Program-made: the position numbers and the translations under genes
DNA from: Allobosea sp. ASV33
Lineage (GTDB): Bacteria > Pseudomonadota > Alphaproteobacteria > Rhizobiales > Beijerinckiaceae
Length of the DNA stretch: 64,000 nucleotides
Direction: 5' to 3'
Assembly (NCBI RefSeq): GCF_016428755.1
Contig: NZ_JAELTI010000015.1
Span: 1 to 64,000, forward strand
Notes under the pieces: generated by a model
Seen by the model: only the letters and a program-made list of their open reading frames with translations
Database searches by the model: none
What the model was told of the DNA's origin: nothing
In this document: piece after piece, positions 19,004 to 27,718 of the stretch
Position numbering within the stretch: position 1 is the first letter of the stretch
Layout: each line of letters opens with the position of its first letter

Positions 19004-19101
19004 GTCATCCCGGACAAGCCGCGCGAGCGGCGCCGATCCGGGATCCATGCCTGAACCGTCCGGCATGGATCCCGGGTCTCCCTTCGGTCGCCCGGGATGA
19101 C
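19004..19101. repeat. Intergenic palindromic repeat, ATCCCGGG class
   Basis: GTCATCCCGG to CCCGGGATGAC, nearly the same sequence as the copy at 10173-10273, including the GGCATGGATCCCGGG arm. Ends 23 bp before the RidA start codon. Confidence 0.85.
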
Positions 19102-19123
19102 CGGTGTTTCATTCGGAGAATCC

Positions 19124-19510
19124 ATGCGCCGCCTGCTTTCCACCGGCTCGCCCTTCGAGCGCAATTTCGGCTATTCGCGCGCCGTGATCGACGGCGACCT
19201 CGTCTTCGTTTCCGGCACGACCGGCTACGACTACGCCACCATGATCCTGCCCGAAGACCCGGCCGAGCAGGCGCGGAACATCTTCCGCACGATCAGTGCG
19301 GTGCTGGCGGAGGCGGGGTCGTCGCTGTCGCAGGCCGTGCGGGCGCAGTATTTCGTCACCGATCGCAGCTATTGCGAGCCGGTGCTGGGCGTCTGCGGGG
19401 AGTTCTTCCGCGAGATCAGGCCGGCGGCTGGAATCTACGTCGTGGCCGGCCTGCTGAAGCCCGAGATGAAGGTCGAGATCGAGGTGACGGCGCGCATGCC
19501 GAGCGCCTGA
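19124..19510 (+). CDS. RidA/YjgF/UK114 family protein
   Basis: 128 residues. Family features: FSRAVIDGD-type strand (FGYSRAVIDGDLVFVSGTTG), AEQARNIFRTISAVLAEAGS and AGLLKPEMKVEIEVTA, where canonical RidA has an Arg that binds the substrate carboxylate; here the equivalent region reads YVVAGLLKPEMKV without an obvious Arg, suggesting one of the divergent Rid subfamilies. The likely role is deamination of reactive imines or a related reaction. GGAGAA precedes the ATG at 19124. Confidence 0.82.
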   Translation: MRRLLSTGSPFERNFGYSRAVIDGDLVFVSGTTGYDYATMILPEDPAEQARNIFRTISAVLAEAGSSLSQAVRAQYFVTDRSYCEPVLGVCGEFFREIRPAAGIYVVAGLLKPEMKVEIEVTARMPSA

Positions 19511-19601
19511 CGGCAAGTTGTCGACAAGCTGCCGACACTTGGTATATCCCTTGCTTGGGAGTGCCCCTTGGGCATTTGCCTAACAATGAGGGAGATTTGC
19601 C

Positions 19602-21191
19602 ATGTCGATCCGCCGTCGCACTGTCCTCAAGGGAGCCGGGGCGCTTGCCGCGACGGCCTTCATGGGCAACCGGGCCTTTTCTCAGGGGGCGGCGGGGACG
19701 CTGCGCTTCAACCCTTCGACGCCTTTGCCCTCGCTGGATCCGATCACGGCCACCAGCTACGTCATCCGCAACCACGGCTACCTGATCTACGACACGCTCT
19801 TCGCCACCGACGCGAATTTCCAGATCAAGCCGCAGATGGTCGAGGCCTGGGAAACCGCGCCGGACGGGTTGAGCTGGACCTTCCGTCTCCGCGACGGGCT
19901 CGCCTTCCATGACGAGACGCCGGTCCGCGCGCAGGACTGCATCGCCTCGATCGCCCGCTGGTCGAAGCGCGATGCCTTCGGCCAGACCTTCGCCACCTTC
20001 GTCGAGGCTTACGATGTCGTCGACCAGCGCAACTTCCGCATCCGCCTGAAGAAGCCGTTCCCGATGATGACGGCTGCGCTCGGCAAGCTGTCGTCGAACG
20101 TGCCCTTCATCATGCCGGAGCGCATCGCGCAGACCGACCACATGAAGAACATCACGGAGGCTGTCGGCTCCGGCCCGTGGCGCTTCATGGACAAGCAGTG
20201 GGTGCCCGGCCAGAACGCGATCTACGAGCGCTTCGCCAAATACAAGCCGCGCGAGGAGGCGCCCTCCTGGGCCGCCGGCGGCAAGGTCGCCCGGATCGAC
20301 CGCATCGAGTGGCTCGCCCTGACCGAGGCCGCGGCCGCCGCCGGCGCCCTGATGCAGGGAGAGCTCGACTGGTACGAGCAGCCGCCCGTCGACCTGATCC
20401 CGATGCTGAAGGGCAACAAGGACATCGTCATCGAGAACGTGCCGCTCGGCCTGTTCCTGCTGATGCGGTTCAACCAGCTGCAGCCGCCCTTCAACAATCC
20501 GGCGATCCGCCGGGCGGTGATGGCCGCGGTCAACCAGACCGACTACATGGAGGCCGTCGTCGGCGACAAGGCGTTCTACAGCGGCGCCAAGACCTTCTTC
20601 ACGCCGGGCTCGCCGATGTCGTCGGGAGCGGGCGGGGCTGCGGCCATGCCGGGCAATCTCGACAAGGCCAAGGCCATGCTCAAGGAGGCCGGCTACAAGG
20701 GCGAGAAGGTCGTCCTGCTCGCGCCGGCCGATCAGCCGATCGCCTATCAGCAGTGCATGATCACCGAGGATCTTTTCAAGAAGCTCGGCATCAATACCGA
20801 ACTGGTCGCGACTGACTGGGCGAGCTTCATCGGCCGCCGTTCCAATCGCGGCCTGCCGGACCAGGGCGGCTGGTCGGTGTTCCATACGCTGTGGTCCTGC
20901 GCCGATACGCTCAATCCTGCGCTACACCCGCTGATGCGGGCCAATGGCGGCTCGGCCTGGTTCGGCTGGCCCGAGGACGCCCGGATCGAAGAGCTCCGGG
21001 ACGCCTGGATCGCCACGCCGGAAGAGGCCAAGCAGAAGGAACTCGCGGCCAAGATCGAGGAGCGCGGCTTCGAGGTCGTTCCCTATGTTCCCTGCGGCCT
21101 CGTCCAGCAGCCGATGGCCTTCCGCCGGAACCTGAGCGGCATGGTGCTCGCGCCGGCGCAGTTCTTCTGGAACATGGAAAAGAAGGCCTGA
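19602..21191 (+). CDS. ABC transporter substrate-binding protein, family 5 (peptide/nickel type)
   Basis: 529 residues. Tat-like signal peptide (RRRTVLKGAGALAATAFMG, cleavage near AFSQG). SBP_bac_5 signature: LPSLDPITATSYV, YLIYDTLFATDANFQIKPQMVEAW and GLSWTFRLRDGLAFHDETPV. Mature protein is expected in the periplasm. No permease or ATPase gene is adjacent, so the transporter it serves is elsewhere. GGGAGA lies before the ATG. Ligand probably an oligopeptide or similar compound. Confidence 0.88.
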   Translation: MSIRRRTVLKGAGALAATAFMGNRAFSQGAAGTLRFNPSTPLPSLDPITATSYVIRNHGYLIYDTLFATDANFQIKPQMVEAWETAPDGLSWTFRLRDGLAFHDETPVRAQDCIASIARWSKRDAFGQTFATFVEAYDVVDQRNFRIRLKKPFPMMTAALGKLSSNVPFIMPERIAQTDHMKNITEAVGSGPWRFMDKQWVPGQNAIYERFAKYKPREEAPSWAAGGKVARIDRIEWLALTEAAAAAGALMQGELDWYEQPPVDLIPMLKGNKDIVIENVPLGLFLLMRFNQLQPPFNNPAIRRAVMAAVNQTDYMEAVVGDKAFYSGAKTFFTPGSPMSSGAGGAAAMPGNLDKAKAMLKEAGYKGEKVVLLAPADQPIAYQQCMITEDLFKKLGINTELVATDWASFIGRRSNRGLPDQGGWSVFHTLWSCADTLNPALHPLMRANGGSAWFGWPEDARIEELRDAWIATPEEAKQKELAAKIEERGFEVVPYVPCGLVQQPMAFRRNLSGMVLAPAQFFWNMEKKA

Positions 21192-21334
21192 GCGGCCTCA
21201 CGGCGCCGGTGCATGGCCTGCCATGCGCCGGCTTCTTAGGCCCGCCGCTTGCGTCGTCGGGGCTGCGACCTTAAGCACCCCGCGAGGCCGGAAAACGGCC
21301 GAGCTGACGACATCTAGCGCGCGAGGCGACGACC

Positions 21335-22444
21335 ATGGCGACCCACAAGCTCCTGCTGCTCCCCGGCGACGGCATCGGCCCCGAGGTGATGGGCCAGGTC
21401 GAGCAGATCGTCTCCTGGTTCGGCAAGCAGGGCCTCGCCTCCTTCGAGATCGAGAAGGGCCTCGTCGGCGGTGCCGCCTATGACGCGCATAAGCAGGCGA
21501 TCTCCGAAGGCGACATGAAGCTGGCGCAAGACGCCGACGCCGTGCTGTTCGGCGCCGTCGGCGGGCCGAAATGGGCCGACGTGCCCTATCAGCATCGCCC
21601 GGAAGCCGGCCTGCTGCGCCTGCGCAAGGATCTCGGCCTGTTCGCCAATCTGCGCCCCGCGATCTGCTATCCGGCGCTGGCCTCGGCCTCCTCGCTGAAG
21701 CCCGAGGTCGTCGAGGGCCTCGACATCCTGATCGTGCGCGAGCTCACCGGCGGCGTCTATTTCGGCGAGCCGAAGGAGATCGTCACGCTGGAGGACGGCC
21801 AGAAGCGCGGCATCGATACCCAGCTCTACACGACCGGCGAGATCGAGCGCATCTCCCGCGTCGCCTTCGAGTTGGCGCGCACCCGCCGCAACAAGGTCTC
21901 CTCGGCCGAGAAGCACAACGTCATGAAGACCGGCGTGCTCTGGAAGCAGACGGTCACCGCGCTGCATGCGGCCGAGTACAAGGACGTCGAGCTTGAGCAT
22001 GTGCTGGCCGACAACTGCGCCATGCAGCTCGTGCGCTGGCCGAAGCAGTACGACGTCATCGTCTGCGACAACCTGTTCGGCGACATCCTCTCGGACGTCG
22101 CGGCGATGCTGACCGGCTCGCTCGGCATGCTGCCCTCGGCCTCGCTCGGCGCTGAGGACCCGACTACGGGCAAGCGCAAGGCGCTCTACGAGCCCGTCCA
22201 CGGCTCGGCGCCGGACATCGCCGGCAAGGGCCTCGCCAACCCCATCGCGATGATCGGCTCGTTTGCGATGGCGCTGCGCTATTCGTTCGGCGCGGGCGAG
22301 GCGGCGGACCGTCTCGAAGGCGCGATCGCGGACGTGCTGGGCTCCGGCACCCGCACCAAGGACATCGCGGCCCCCGGCGCCAACGCGGTCTCGACCAGCG
22401 AGATGGGCCAAGCGATCATTGGGGCGTTGGAAGCGCGGGGCTGA
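21335..22444 (+). CDS. leuB: 3-isopropylmalate dehydrogenase LeuB
   Basis: Third step of leucine synthesis: NAD-dependent oxidative decarboxylation of 3-isopropylmalate. 369 residues. Signature regions: [54 protein letters not shown] (near residue 250) and [18 protein letters not shown]. leuC and leuD are not in the window. A repeat follows the stop codon. Confidence 0.96.
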   Translation: MATHKLLLLPGDGIGPEVMGQVEQIVSWFGKQGLASFEIEKGLVGGAAYDAHKQAISEGDMKLAQDADAVLFGAVGGPKWADVPYQHRPEAGLLRLRKDLGLFANLRPAICYPALASASSLKPEVVEGLDILIVRELTGGVYFGEPKEIVTLEDGQKRGIDTQLYTTGEIERISRVAFELARTRRNKVSSAEKHNVMKTGVLWKQTVTALHAAEYKDVELEHVLADNCAMQLVRWPKQYDVIVCDNLFGDILSDVAAMLTGSLGMLPSASLGAEDPTTGKRKALYEPVHGSAPDIAGKGLANPIAMIGSFAMALRYSFGAGEAADRLEGAIADVLGSGTRTKDIAAPGANAVSTSEMGQAIIGALEARG

Positions 22445-22453
22445 TCGTCAACC

Positions 22454-22533
22454 GTCATGGCCGGGCTTGACCCGGCCATCTCGGAAACCAGCTCAGTTCG
22501 GAAAGAGATGCTCGGGTCAAGCCCGAGCATGAC
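22454..22533. repeat. Intergenic palindromic repeat, mixed CCGGG/CTCGGG class
   Basis: GTCATGGCCGGGCTTGACCC at the left and GGGTCAAGCCCGAGCATGAC at the right; a short element made of one half of each type. Confidence 0.75.
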
Positions 22534-22621
22534 GGGCGAAGAATATCTCTCTCCCTCGTGAATTGCCGTGACCCCGCTTTCGTGGCCTAACAACCGCCAA
22601 CGAAAACGGAGTATGTCCGTC

Positions 22622-23578
22622 ATGCTGATCAAGCGCCTTGCCGGCTGGGAAATGCCGGAAAGCCAGGCCACGCCCGAGAGCGTGTTCCTCAACCGCCGTC
22701 AGTTGATGACTGCCGGCGCCGGGTTGATCGCGGGAGCCGCGTTACCGGGCCGTGCGATGGCCGAGGGAGCCGATCCCACGCTCGATCTCTATCCGGCCAA
22801 GCGCAACGAAGCCTACAAGCTCGACGTGGCGCTGACGAAGGAAGACGACGCGGCGAACTACAATAATTTCTACGAGTTCGGCATGTCGAAGGACATCGTC
22901 GATGCCTCGAAGCGCCTCGCCACGCGGCCCTGGACCATCCAGGTCGAGGGCCTCGTCGAAAAGCCCTTCGAGATCGGTTTCGACGACCTCATCCGCAAAC
23001 TGCCGATCGAGGAGCGCCTGTATCGCTTCCGCTGCGTCGAGGCCTGGGCGATGGCGGTTCCGTGGACCGGTATTCCGCTCAAATCCTTCGTCGCGCTGGC
23101 GAAGCCGCTTTCGGGCGCGAAATACATCCGCTTCGAGACTTTCATGAACCCGCGCGTCGCGCCGGGGCAGAGCCAGCGCTGGTATCCCTGGCCCTATACG
23201 GAAGGGCTGACCCTCGCGGAGGCGGCGAACGAGCTTCCCTTGCTCGTCACCGGCATCTACGGCAAGCCGCTGCCGACCCAGCACGGCGCGCCGATCCGCC
23301 TGATCACGCCGTGGAAATACGGCTTCAAGTCGGTGAAATCGATCCGCAAGATCAGCTTCGTCGCCGAGCGGCCGAAGACCTTCTGGGAGGGCTTGCAGGC
23401 CTCGGAATACGGTTTCTGGGCCAATGTGAACCCGGCCGTGCCGCATCCGCGCTGGAGCCAGGCAAGCGAGCAGATCCTGGGCTCGCGGGACCGGCGCCCA
23501 ACGCTGATCTATAACGGCTATGGCGAGCAGGTCGCCGGGCTCTACAAGGGGTTGGAGAGCGAGAACCTCTTCATGTGA
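22622..23578 (+). CDS. msrP: Protein-methionine-sulfoxide reductase catalytic subunit MsrP
   Basis: Molybdopterin enzyme that repairs oxidised methionines in periplasmic proteins. The twin-arginine signal is visible (FLNRRQLMTAGAGLIAG). The molybdenum-ligand Cys is in YRFRCVEAWAMAVPW, within a sulfite-oxidase-fold domain, and the C-terminus has SQASEQILGSR. About 318 residues. ATG 22622 is chosen because GGAG lies 10 nt upstream; ATG 22613 is too close to it. msrQ, which encodes the haem membrane partner and is normally adjacent, is not in the window. Confidence 0.9.
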   Translation: MLIKRLAGWEMPESQATPESVFLNRRQLMTAGAGLIAGAALPGRAMAEGADPTLDLYPAKRNEAYKLDVALTKEDDAANYNNFYEFGMSKDIVDASKRLATRPWTIQVEGLVEKPFEIGFDDLIRKLPIEERLYRFRCVEAWAMAVPWTGIPLKSFVALAKPLSGAKYIRFETFMNPRVAPGQSQRWYPWPYTEGLTLAEAANELPLLVTGIYGKPLPTQHGAPIRLITPWKYGFKSVKSIRKISFVAERPKTFWEGLQASEYGFWANVNPAVPHPRWSQASEQILGSRDRRPTLIYNGYGEQVAGLYKGLESENLFM

Positions 23579-23667
23579 GGGCGGTCTGGGCAGGTTTCGG
23601 GTGCCGTCTCCTGCCGCCGCCGTGATAGACCTCATGTCATCCCTAGCCGGAACGACACGAGTCGAGC

Positions 23668-24243
23668 ATGGCCAACCAACATTTCCATCTGTTCGAAACC
23701 ACGATCGGCCCCTGCGCCGTGGTCTGGGAAGGCGAGCGCTTCATCGGCGCGCAACTGCCCGAGCGCGACGAGGCCGCAGCCCGCAAGCGCCTGGAGCGAC
23801 GGTTTCCCGAGGCTGATGAGACGGAGGCCGAAGGCTTCGTCGCGGAGGCCGTGACCGGCATCCGCGCGCTGTTCGACGGCGAGAAGCGCGACCTGTCGCA
23901 TCTGCCGGTGGCGCTGGAGAGCGTCTCCGCGTTCAATCGCAAGGTCTACGAGGTCGCGCTCGCCATCCCGCATGGCGAGACCCTGACCTATGGCGAGGTT
24001 GCCCAGCGCATCGGCGATCCCGGCGCGGCGCGGGCGGTCGGCGTCGCGCTCGGCCAGAACCCCTGGCCGATCATCGTGCCCTGCCATCGCGTGTTGGCGG
24101 CGGGCGGCAAGACCGGCGGCTTCTCGGCCGAGGGCGGCGTCGAGATCAAGCTTCGCATCCTGACTATCGAGAAGGCGCGCACCAGCGCCGAGCCCAGCCT
24201 GTTCGATGCGTTGCCTCTGGCGGCACGGCCGGGGCGGCATTGA
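23668..24243 (+). CDS. ogt: Methylated-DNA--protein-cysteine methyltransferase
   Basis: Suicide enzyme that removes O6-alkyl groups from guanine. 191 residues. Active-site motif IIVPCHRVLAAGGKTGGF (acceptor Cys), preceded by the DNA-binding helix region IPHGETLTYGEVAQRIGDPGAARAVG. No AdaA-type regulatory domain is present, so it is the Ogt/AdaB form. It lies between msrP and a repeat. Confidence 0.92.
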   Translation: MANQHFHLFETTIGPCAVVWEGERFIGAQLPERDEAAARKRLERRFPEADETEAEGFVAEAVTGIRALFDGEKRDLSHLPVALESVSAFNRKVYEVALAIPHGETLTYGEVAQRIGDPGAARAVGVALGQNPWPIIVPCHRVLAAGGKTGGFSAEGGVEIKLRILTIEKARTSAEPSLFDALPLAARPGRH

Positions 24244-24267
24244 GAAGCCACATTTCCATAAGCGCAG

Positions 24268-24363
24268 GTCATCCCGGACGCAGCGAAGCGGAGATCCGGG
24301 ATCCATGCCTGAACCTCGACCGGAAGCGCGCCGGCATGGATCCCGGGTCAAGCCCGGGATGAC
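24268..24363. repeat. Intergenic palindromic repeat, ATCCCGGG class
   Basis: GTCATCCCGG to CCCGGGATGAC with the GGCATGGATCCCGGG inner arm. Confidence 0.85.
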
Positions 24364-24519
24364 CCGCGTGGTTCCCGCGGAATATGGGCAGGCTTCAATA
24401 CCCCTTCGTCCACCGCGCAGCTTGAAATCGCGCAATGTCGCTCTTGCAGCGCGGCGGCTTGCGCGGTCGAGGCTGCGACCTCTACTGTGCCGGCCTTTCC
24501 ACCCTCACTGGGGACCGTC

Positions 24520-25071
24520 ATGGCCAAACTGAAGCTCGCCGTCATCGTGGGCAGCAACCGCCGCGAATCGATCAACCGCAAGCTGGCCCAGGCGCTGGTG
24601 AAGCTGGGCGAGGGCGCCTTCGACGCCAGCTTCGTCCAGATCGACGACCTGCCGATGTTCAACCAGGACCTGGAGCCGAACCGGCCCGAGTCGACGCTGC
24701 GCCTGAAGCGCGAGATCGAGGCGGCCGACGCGATCCTGATCGTCACGCCCGAGCATAATCGCTCGATCCCGGCCGTGCTCAAGAACGCCATCGACTGGGC
24801 CTCGCGCCCCTATGGCAAGAATTCCTGGGCCGGCAAGACCGTTGCCGTCACCGGCACCAGCGGCGGCGCCGTCGGCACCGCCGTCTCGCAGAACGAATTG
24901 CGCATGATCCTGACCAATCTCGCCGGTGTCGTCGTCGGCGGCCAGGTCTTCGTGACCTTCAAGGACGATCTGCTCGACGTCCAGCACAATGTCACCAACG
25001 AGGCCACTCGCGCCTTCCTGCAGGGCTTCATCGACAATTTCGCGAAGATCGCCGGCAAGCTCGCCGCCTGA
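24520..25071 (+). CDS. NADPH-dependent FMN reductase (ChrR/YieF-like)
   Basis: 183 residues, flavodoxin-like fold. FMN-phosphate loop: VIVGSNRRESINRKLA; the second signature is TPEHNRSIPAVLKNAIDWAS, followed by GKTVAVTGTSGGAVGT. Members reduce quinones, azo dyes or chromate and protect against oxidative stress. ATG 24520 is chosen by homology; GGGACC precedes it. A strong intrinsic terminator follows at 25099. Confidence 0.88.
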   Translation: MAKLKLAVIVGSNRRESINRKLAQALVKLGEGAFDASFVQIDDLPMFNQDLEPNRPESTLRLKREIEAADAILIVTPEHNRSIPAVLKNAIDWASRPYGKNSWAGKTVAVTGTSGGAVGTAVSQNELRMILTNLAGVVVGGQVFVTFKDDLLDVQHNVTNEATRAFLQGFIDNFAKIAGKLAA

Positions 25072-25098
25072 TCGAAGCAGCCACTGCGCTTGCATCAA

Positions 25099-25126
25099 GG
25101 CGTCGCCTCCGGGCGGCGCCTTTTCT
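25099..25126 (+). terminator. Intrinsic terminator of the FMN reductase gene
   Basis: 9-bp stem GGCGTCGCC / GGCGGCGCC (one G-T pair) around the tetraloop TCCG, then TTTTCT; 28 bp after the stop codon. Confidence 0.85.
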
Positions 25127-25178
25127 GTCTGGCATTGGGGAAGACGGGGTAGCCCGAAGGGAGCCGTCGCGCGCGGGC

Positions 25179-25212
25179 AAAAAAGAGCCGGCGTCCCCGA
25201 AGGGAGCCGGCT
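25179..25212 (-). terminator. Intrinsic terminator of the predicted sRNA
   Basis: On the minus strand AGCCGGCTCCC, loop TTCG, GGGACGCCGGCT with a single bulged C, then CTTTTTT. No protein gene on the minus strand ends here, so it most likely terminates a non-coding RNA. Confidence 0.78.
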
Positions 25213-25317
25213 TTGTAAGTTTGAAACATCTGGCAAAAGCCAAACATCTCAGAGGGGAACGGCTGAAACGAACTCAACGCCGGGAGGAGATTGCGGAGCC
25301 CGTTCCGAACAACCGTG
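25179..25317 (-). ncRNA. Predicted small RNA, AbcR/alpha-r15-like
   Basis: Minus-strand transcript of about 139 nt. A promoter lies just upstream (TTGCAA, 17 bp, GATATT). The body has two pyrimidine tracts that could pair with Shine-Dalgarno sequences: TCTCCTCCC (rc of 25283-25291) and GTTCCCCTCT (rc of 25250-25259). It ends in a strong terminator, AGCCGGC-TCCC-TTCG-GGGA-C-GCCGGCT followed by CTTTTTT. From memory, AbcR (alpha-r15) sRNAs of Sinorhizobium and Brucella lie next to the lsrB/vtlR regulator gene, as here. Sequence identity to AbcR could not be tested. Confidence 0.6.
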
Positions 25318-25322
25318 AATAC

Positions 25323-25356
25323 AATATCGGCCATGACCTGCCGTTTTGCAATGCAA
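25323..25356 (-). promoter_or_regulatory. Predicted sRNA promoter with overlapping LysR-type palindrome
   Basis: On the minus strand, TTGCAA (25351-25346) and GATATT (25328-25323) with a 17-bp spacer. The palindrome TTGCA-T-TGCAA (25356-25346) overlaps the -35 box and could bind the neighbouring LysR regulator. Confidence 0.45.
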
Positions 25357-25583
25357 CATATCTTGGGTCCGCCATGCGGCACATGCATGAACTAAGGGCA
25401 GATGGCGTGTATTTGAGCCTAAATGATTGAGAAATATGCGTTCGTTGCAGGATGGGGCCTGCGCGGGGAAGTTGCAGGCCTTTCCCAAATCCGATTTTCG
25501 TCCGCAGCTGAACAGTTTTCAGGCGAACAGTCCGATTTTGGCGCATGCGAGATGCCGGTCTGGTCACAAAATTGCCAGAATCG

Positions 25584-25605
25584 AAAAGGGCGCCGTGAGG
25601 CGCCC
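25584..25605 (-). terminator. Intrinsic terminator of the lsrB-like gene
   Basis: Minus strand GGGCGCC, loop TCAC, GGCGCCC, then TTTTCG; 26 bp after the regulator stop codon. Confidence 0.82.
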
Positions 25606-25630
25606 GATTCTTTATGCATATCTGGAGCGA

Positions 25631-26521
25631 TCAGTAGGTCCAGCGCTGGGCCTTCTGGATCAGGAAGTCGCGGAAGACCTGGACGCGGGCGACCGACTTC
25701 ATTTCCTCGGGATAGACCAGATAGCTCTCGAGCTGCGGCATCTCGGTCTCGCGCATCAACTGCACGAGCGGGGAGCCGGTCTCGATCAGGTAATCCGGCA
25801 GCACGGCGATGCCGGCCCCGGAATCGACCGCCCGCTTCATCGCCGTGATGTTGTTCACGACAAGGTGGATCGGCCGCGGGTTGCGCTGGTCGCGCCCCAT
25901 CGTGCCGAGCCAGTGCACCGCCGTCAGATAGGAGGGCGAGGTGCCGCCGAAGGAGAGGATGCGGTGGTTGTCGAGATCGTCGTAGCTCTTGGGTTCGCCG
26001 AAGCGCTTCACATAGGCCGGCGACGCGTAGACGTGGAAATGCACCGTGAAGAGCTTGCGCTGGATCAGGTCCGGCTGCTGCGGCTGGCGCAGGCGGATCG
26101 CGATATCGGCCTCGCGCATCGACAGGTCGAGTTCCTCGTCGGTGAGGATGAGCTCGACCCTGATGTCGGGATAGAGATCCATGAACTCGGCGAGGCGCGG
26201 CGTCAGCCAATGGCCGCCCAGACCCCGGGTCGCGGTGACCTTGAGCTCGCCCGAGGGGTGCTCGCGCGTCTCGGAGAGCTGCGAGCGGGTGCGCTCCAGC
26301 CGCTGCGTCATCTCGCGGGCGGCACGCCACAGCAATTCGCCCTGCTCGGTGAGGATCAGGCCACGCGTATGCCGATGGAACAGCGGCGCGCGCAGCTCCC
26401 GCTCGAGCGCCCCGATCTGCCGGCTGACGGCCGATTGACTCAAGCCGAGAACATCGCCAGCTTTGGTGAAGCTGCCTGACTCCGCGACCGTATAAAAGAT
26501 TCTAATGCGGTCCCAATCCAC
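25631..26521 (-). CDS. lsrB: LysR-type transcriptional regulator, LsrB/VtlR-like
   Basis: 296 residues when started at GTG 26521, which has GGGGGA six bases upstream and gives an N-terminus (M/V)DWDRIRIFYTVAES matching the LsrB/VtlR family; an ATG at 26551 would add ten residues. Helix-turn-helix: GSFTKAGDVLGLSQSAVSRQI; the C-terminal LysR effector domain follows. In Sinorhizobium, Agrobacterium and Brucella this regulator lies beside trxB, controls oxidative-stress, envelope and virulence genes, and in Brucella activates abcR2. No cysteine occurs in this copy. trxB lies upstream on the same strand. Confidence 0.82.
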   Translation of the reverse strand: MDWDRIRIFYTVAESGSFTKAGDVLGLSQSAVSRQIGALERELRAPLFHRHTRGLILTEQGELLWRAAREMTQRLERTRSQLSETREHPSGELKVTATRGLGGHWLTPRLAEFMDLYPDIRVELILTDEELDLSMREADIAIRLRQPQQPDLIQRKLFTVHFHVYASPAYVKRFGEPKSYDDLDNHRILSFGGTSPSYLTAVHWLGTMGRDQRNPRPIHLVVNNITAMKRAVDSGAGIAVLPDYLIETGSPLVQLMRETEMPQLESYLVYPEEMKSVARVQVFRDFLIQKAQRWTY

Positions 26522-26624
26522 CGCGCTTCCCCCGCTATGCGTTTTTTGCATGATGGGGGATAAAGGCGTGGTGCGTCAATGTCTGCGTGGCAGACAGTCA
26601 CTGTTATTCGTCGTGAATCTGGTG

Positions 26625-26655
26625 ACGCAACCCATCAGAGTCAGTGATGGGTTGC
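26625..26655. other. Perfect 12-bp stem-loop between trxB and the lsrB-like gene
   Basis: CGCAACCCATCA, loop GAGTCAG, TGATGGGTTGCG. It begins 11 bp after the trxB stop (on the minus strand) and lies about 100 bp before the regulator start. No T-run follows on either strand, so it may be an operator or an RNA-stabilising hairpin rather than an intrinsic terminator. Confidence 0.7.
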
Positions 26656-26665
26656 GCCAAACGCT

Positions 26666-27718
<1,053 letters not shown>

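Larger units (their letters stand above)
18763..19123. other. 361-bp intergenic region filled by two palindromic repeats
   Basis: Contains one long ATTCCGGG-class element (18800-18942) and one ATCCCGGG-class element (19004-19101); the remaining ~120 bp shows nothing gene-like beyond the RidA ribosome-binding site. Confidence 0.7.
25072..25630. other. 559-bp non-coding interval between the FMN reductase gene and the lsrB-like gene
   Basis: Part of it is clearly more AT-rich than its surroundings. It contains, left to right: a + strand terminator (25099-25126), a predicted minus-strand sRNA (25179-25317) with promoter (25323-25351), a GC hairpin (25456-25480), short direct repeats (25490-25539) and the terminator of the regulator gene (25584-25605). 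Short open frames across it have no coding signature. Confidence 0.7.

Noticed and set aside
25221-25430. Small open frames (69-97 codons) across the non-coding interval before the lsrB-like gene
   Set aside because: No Shine-Dalgarno, mixed composition, and they overlap the better-supported sRNA promoter and body.
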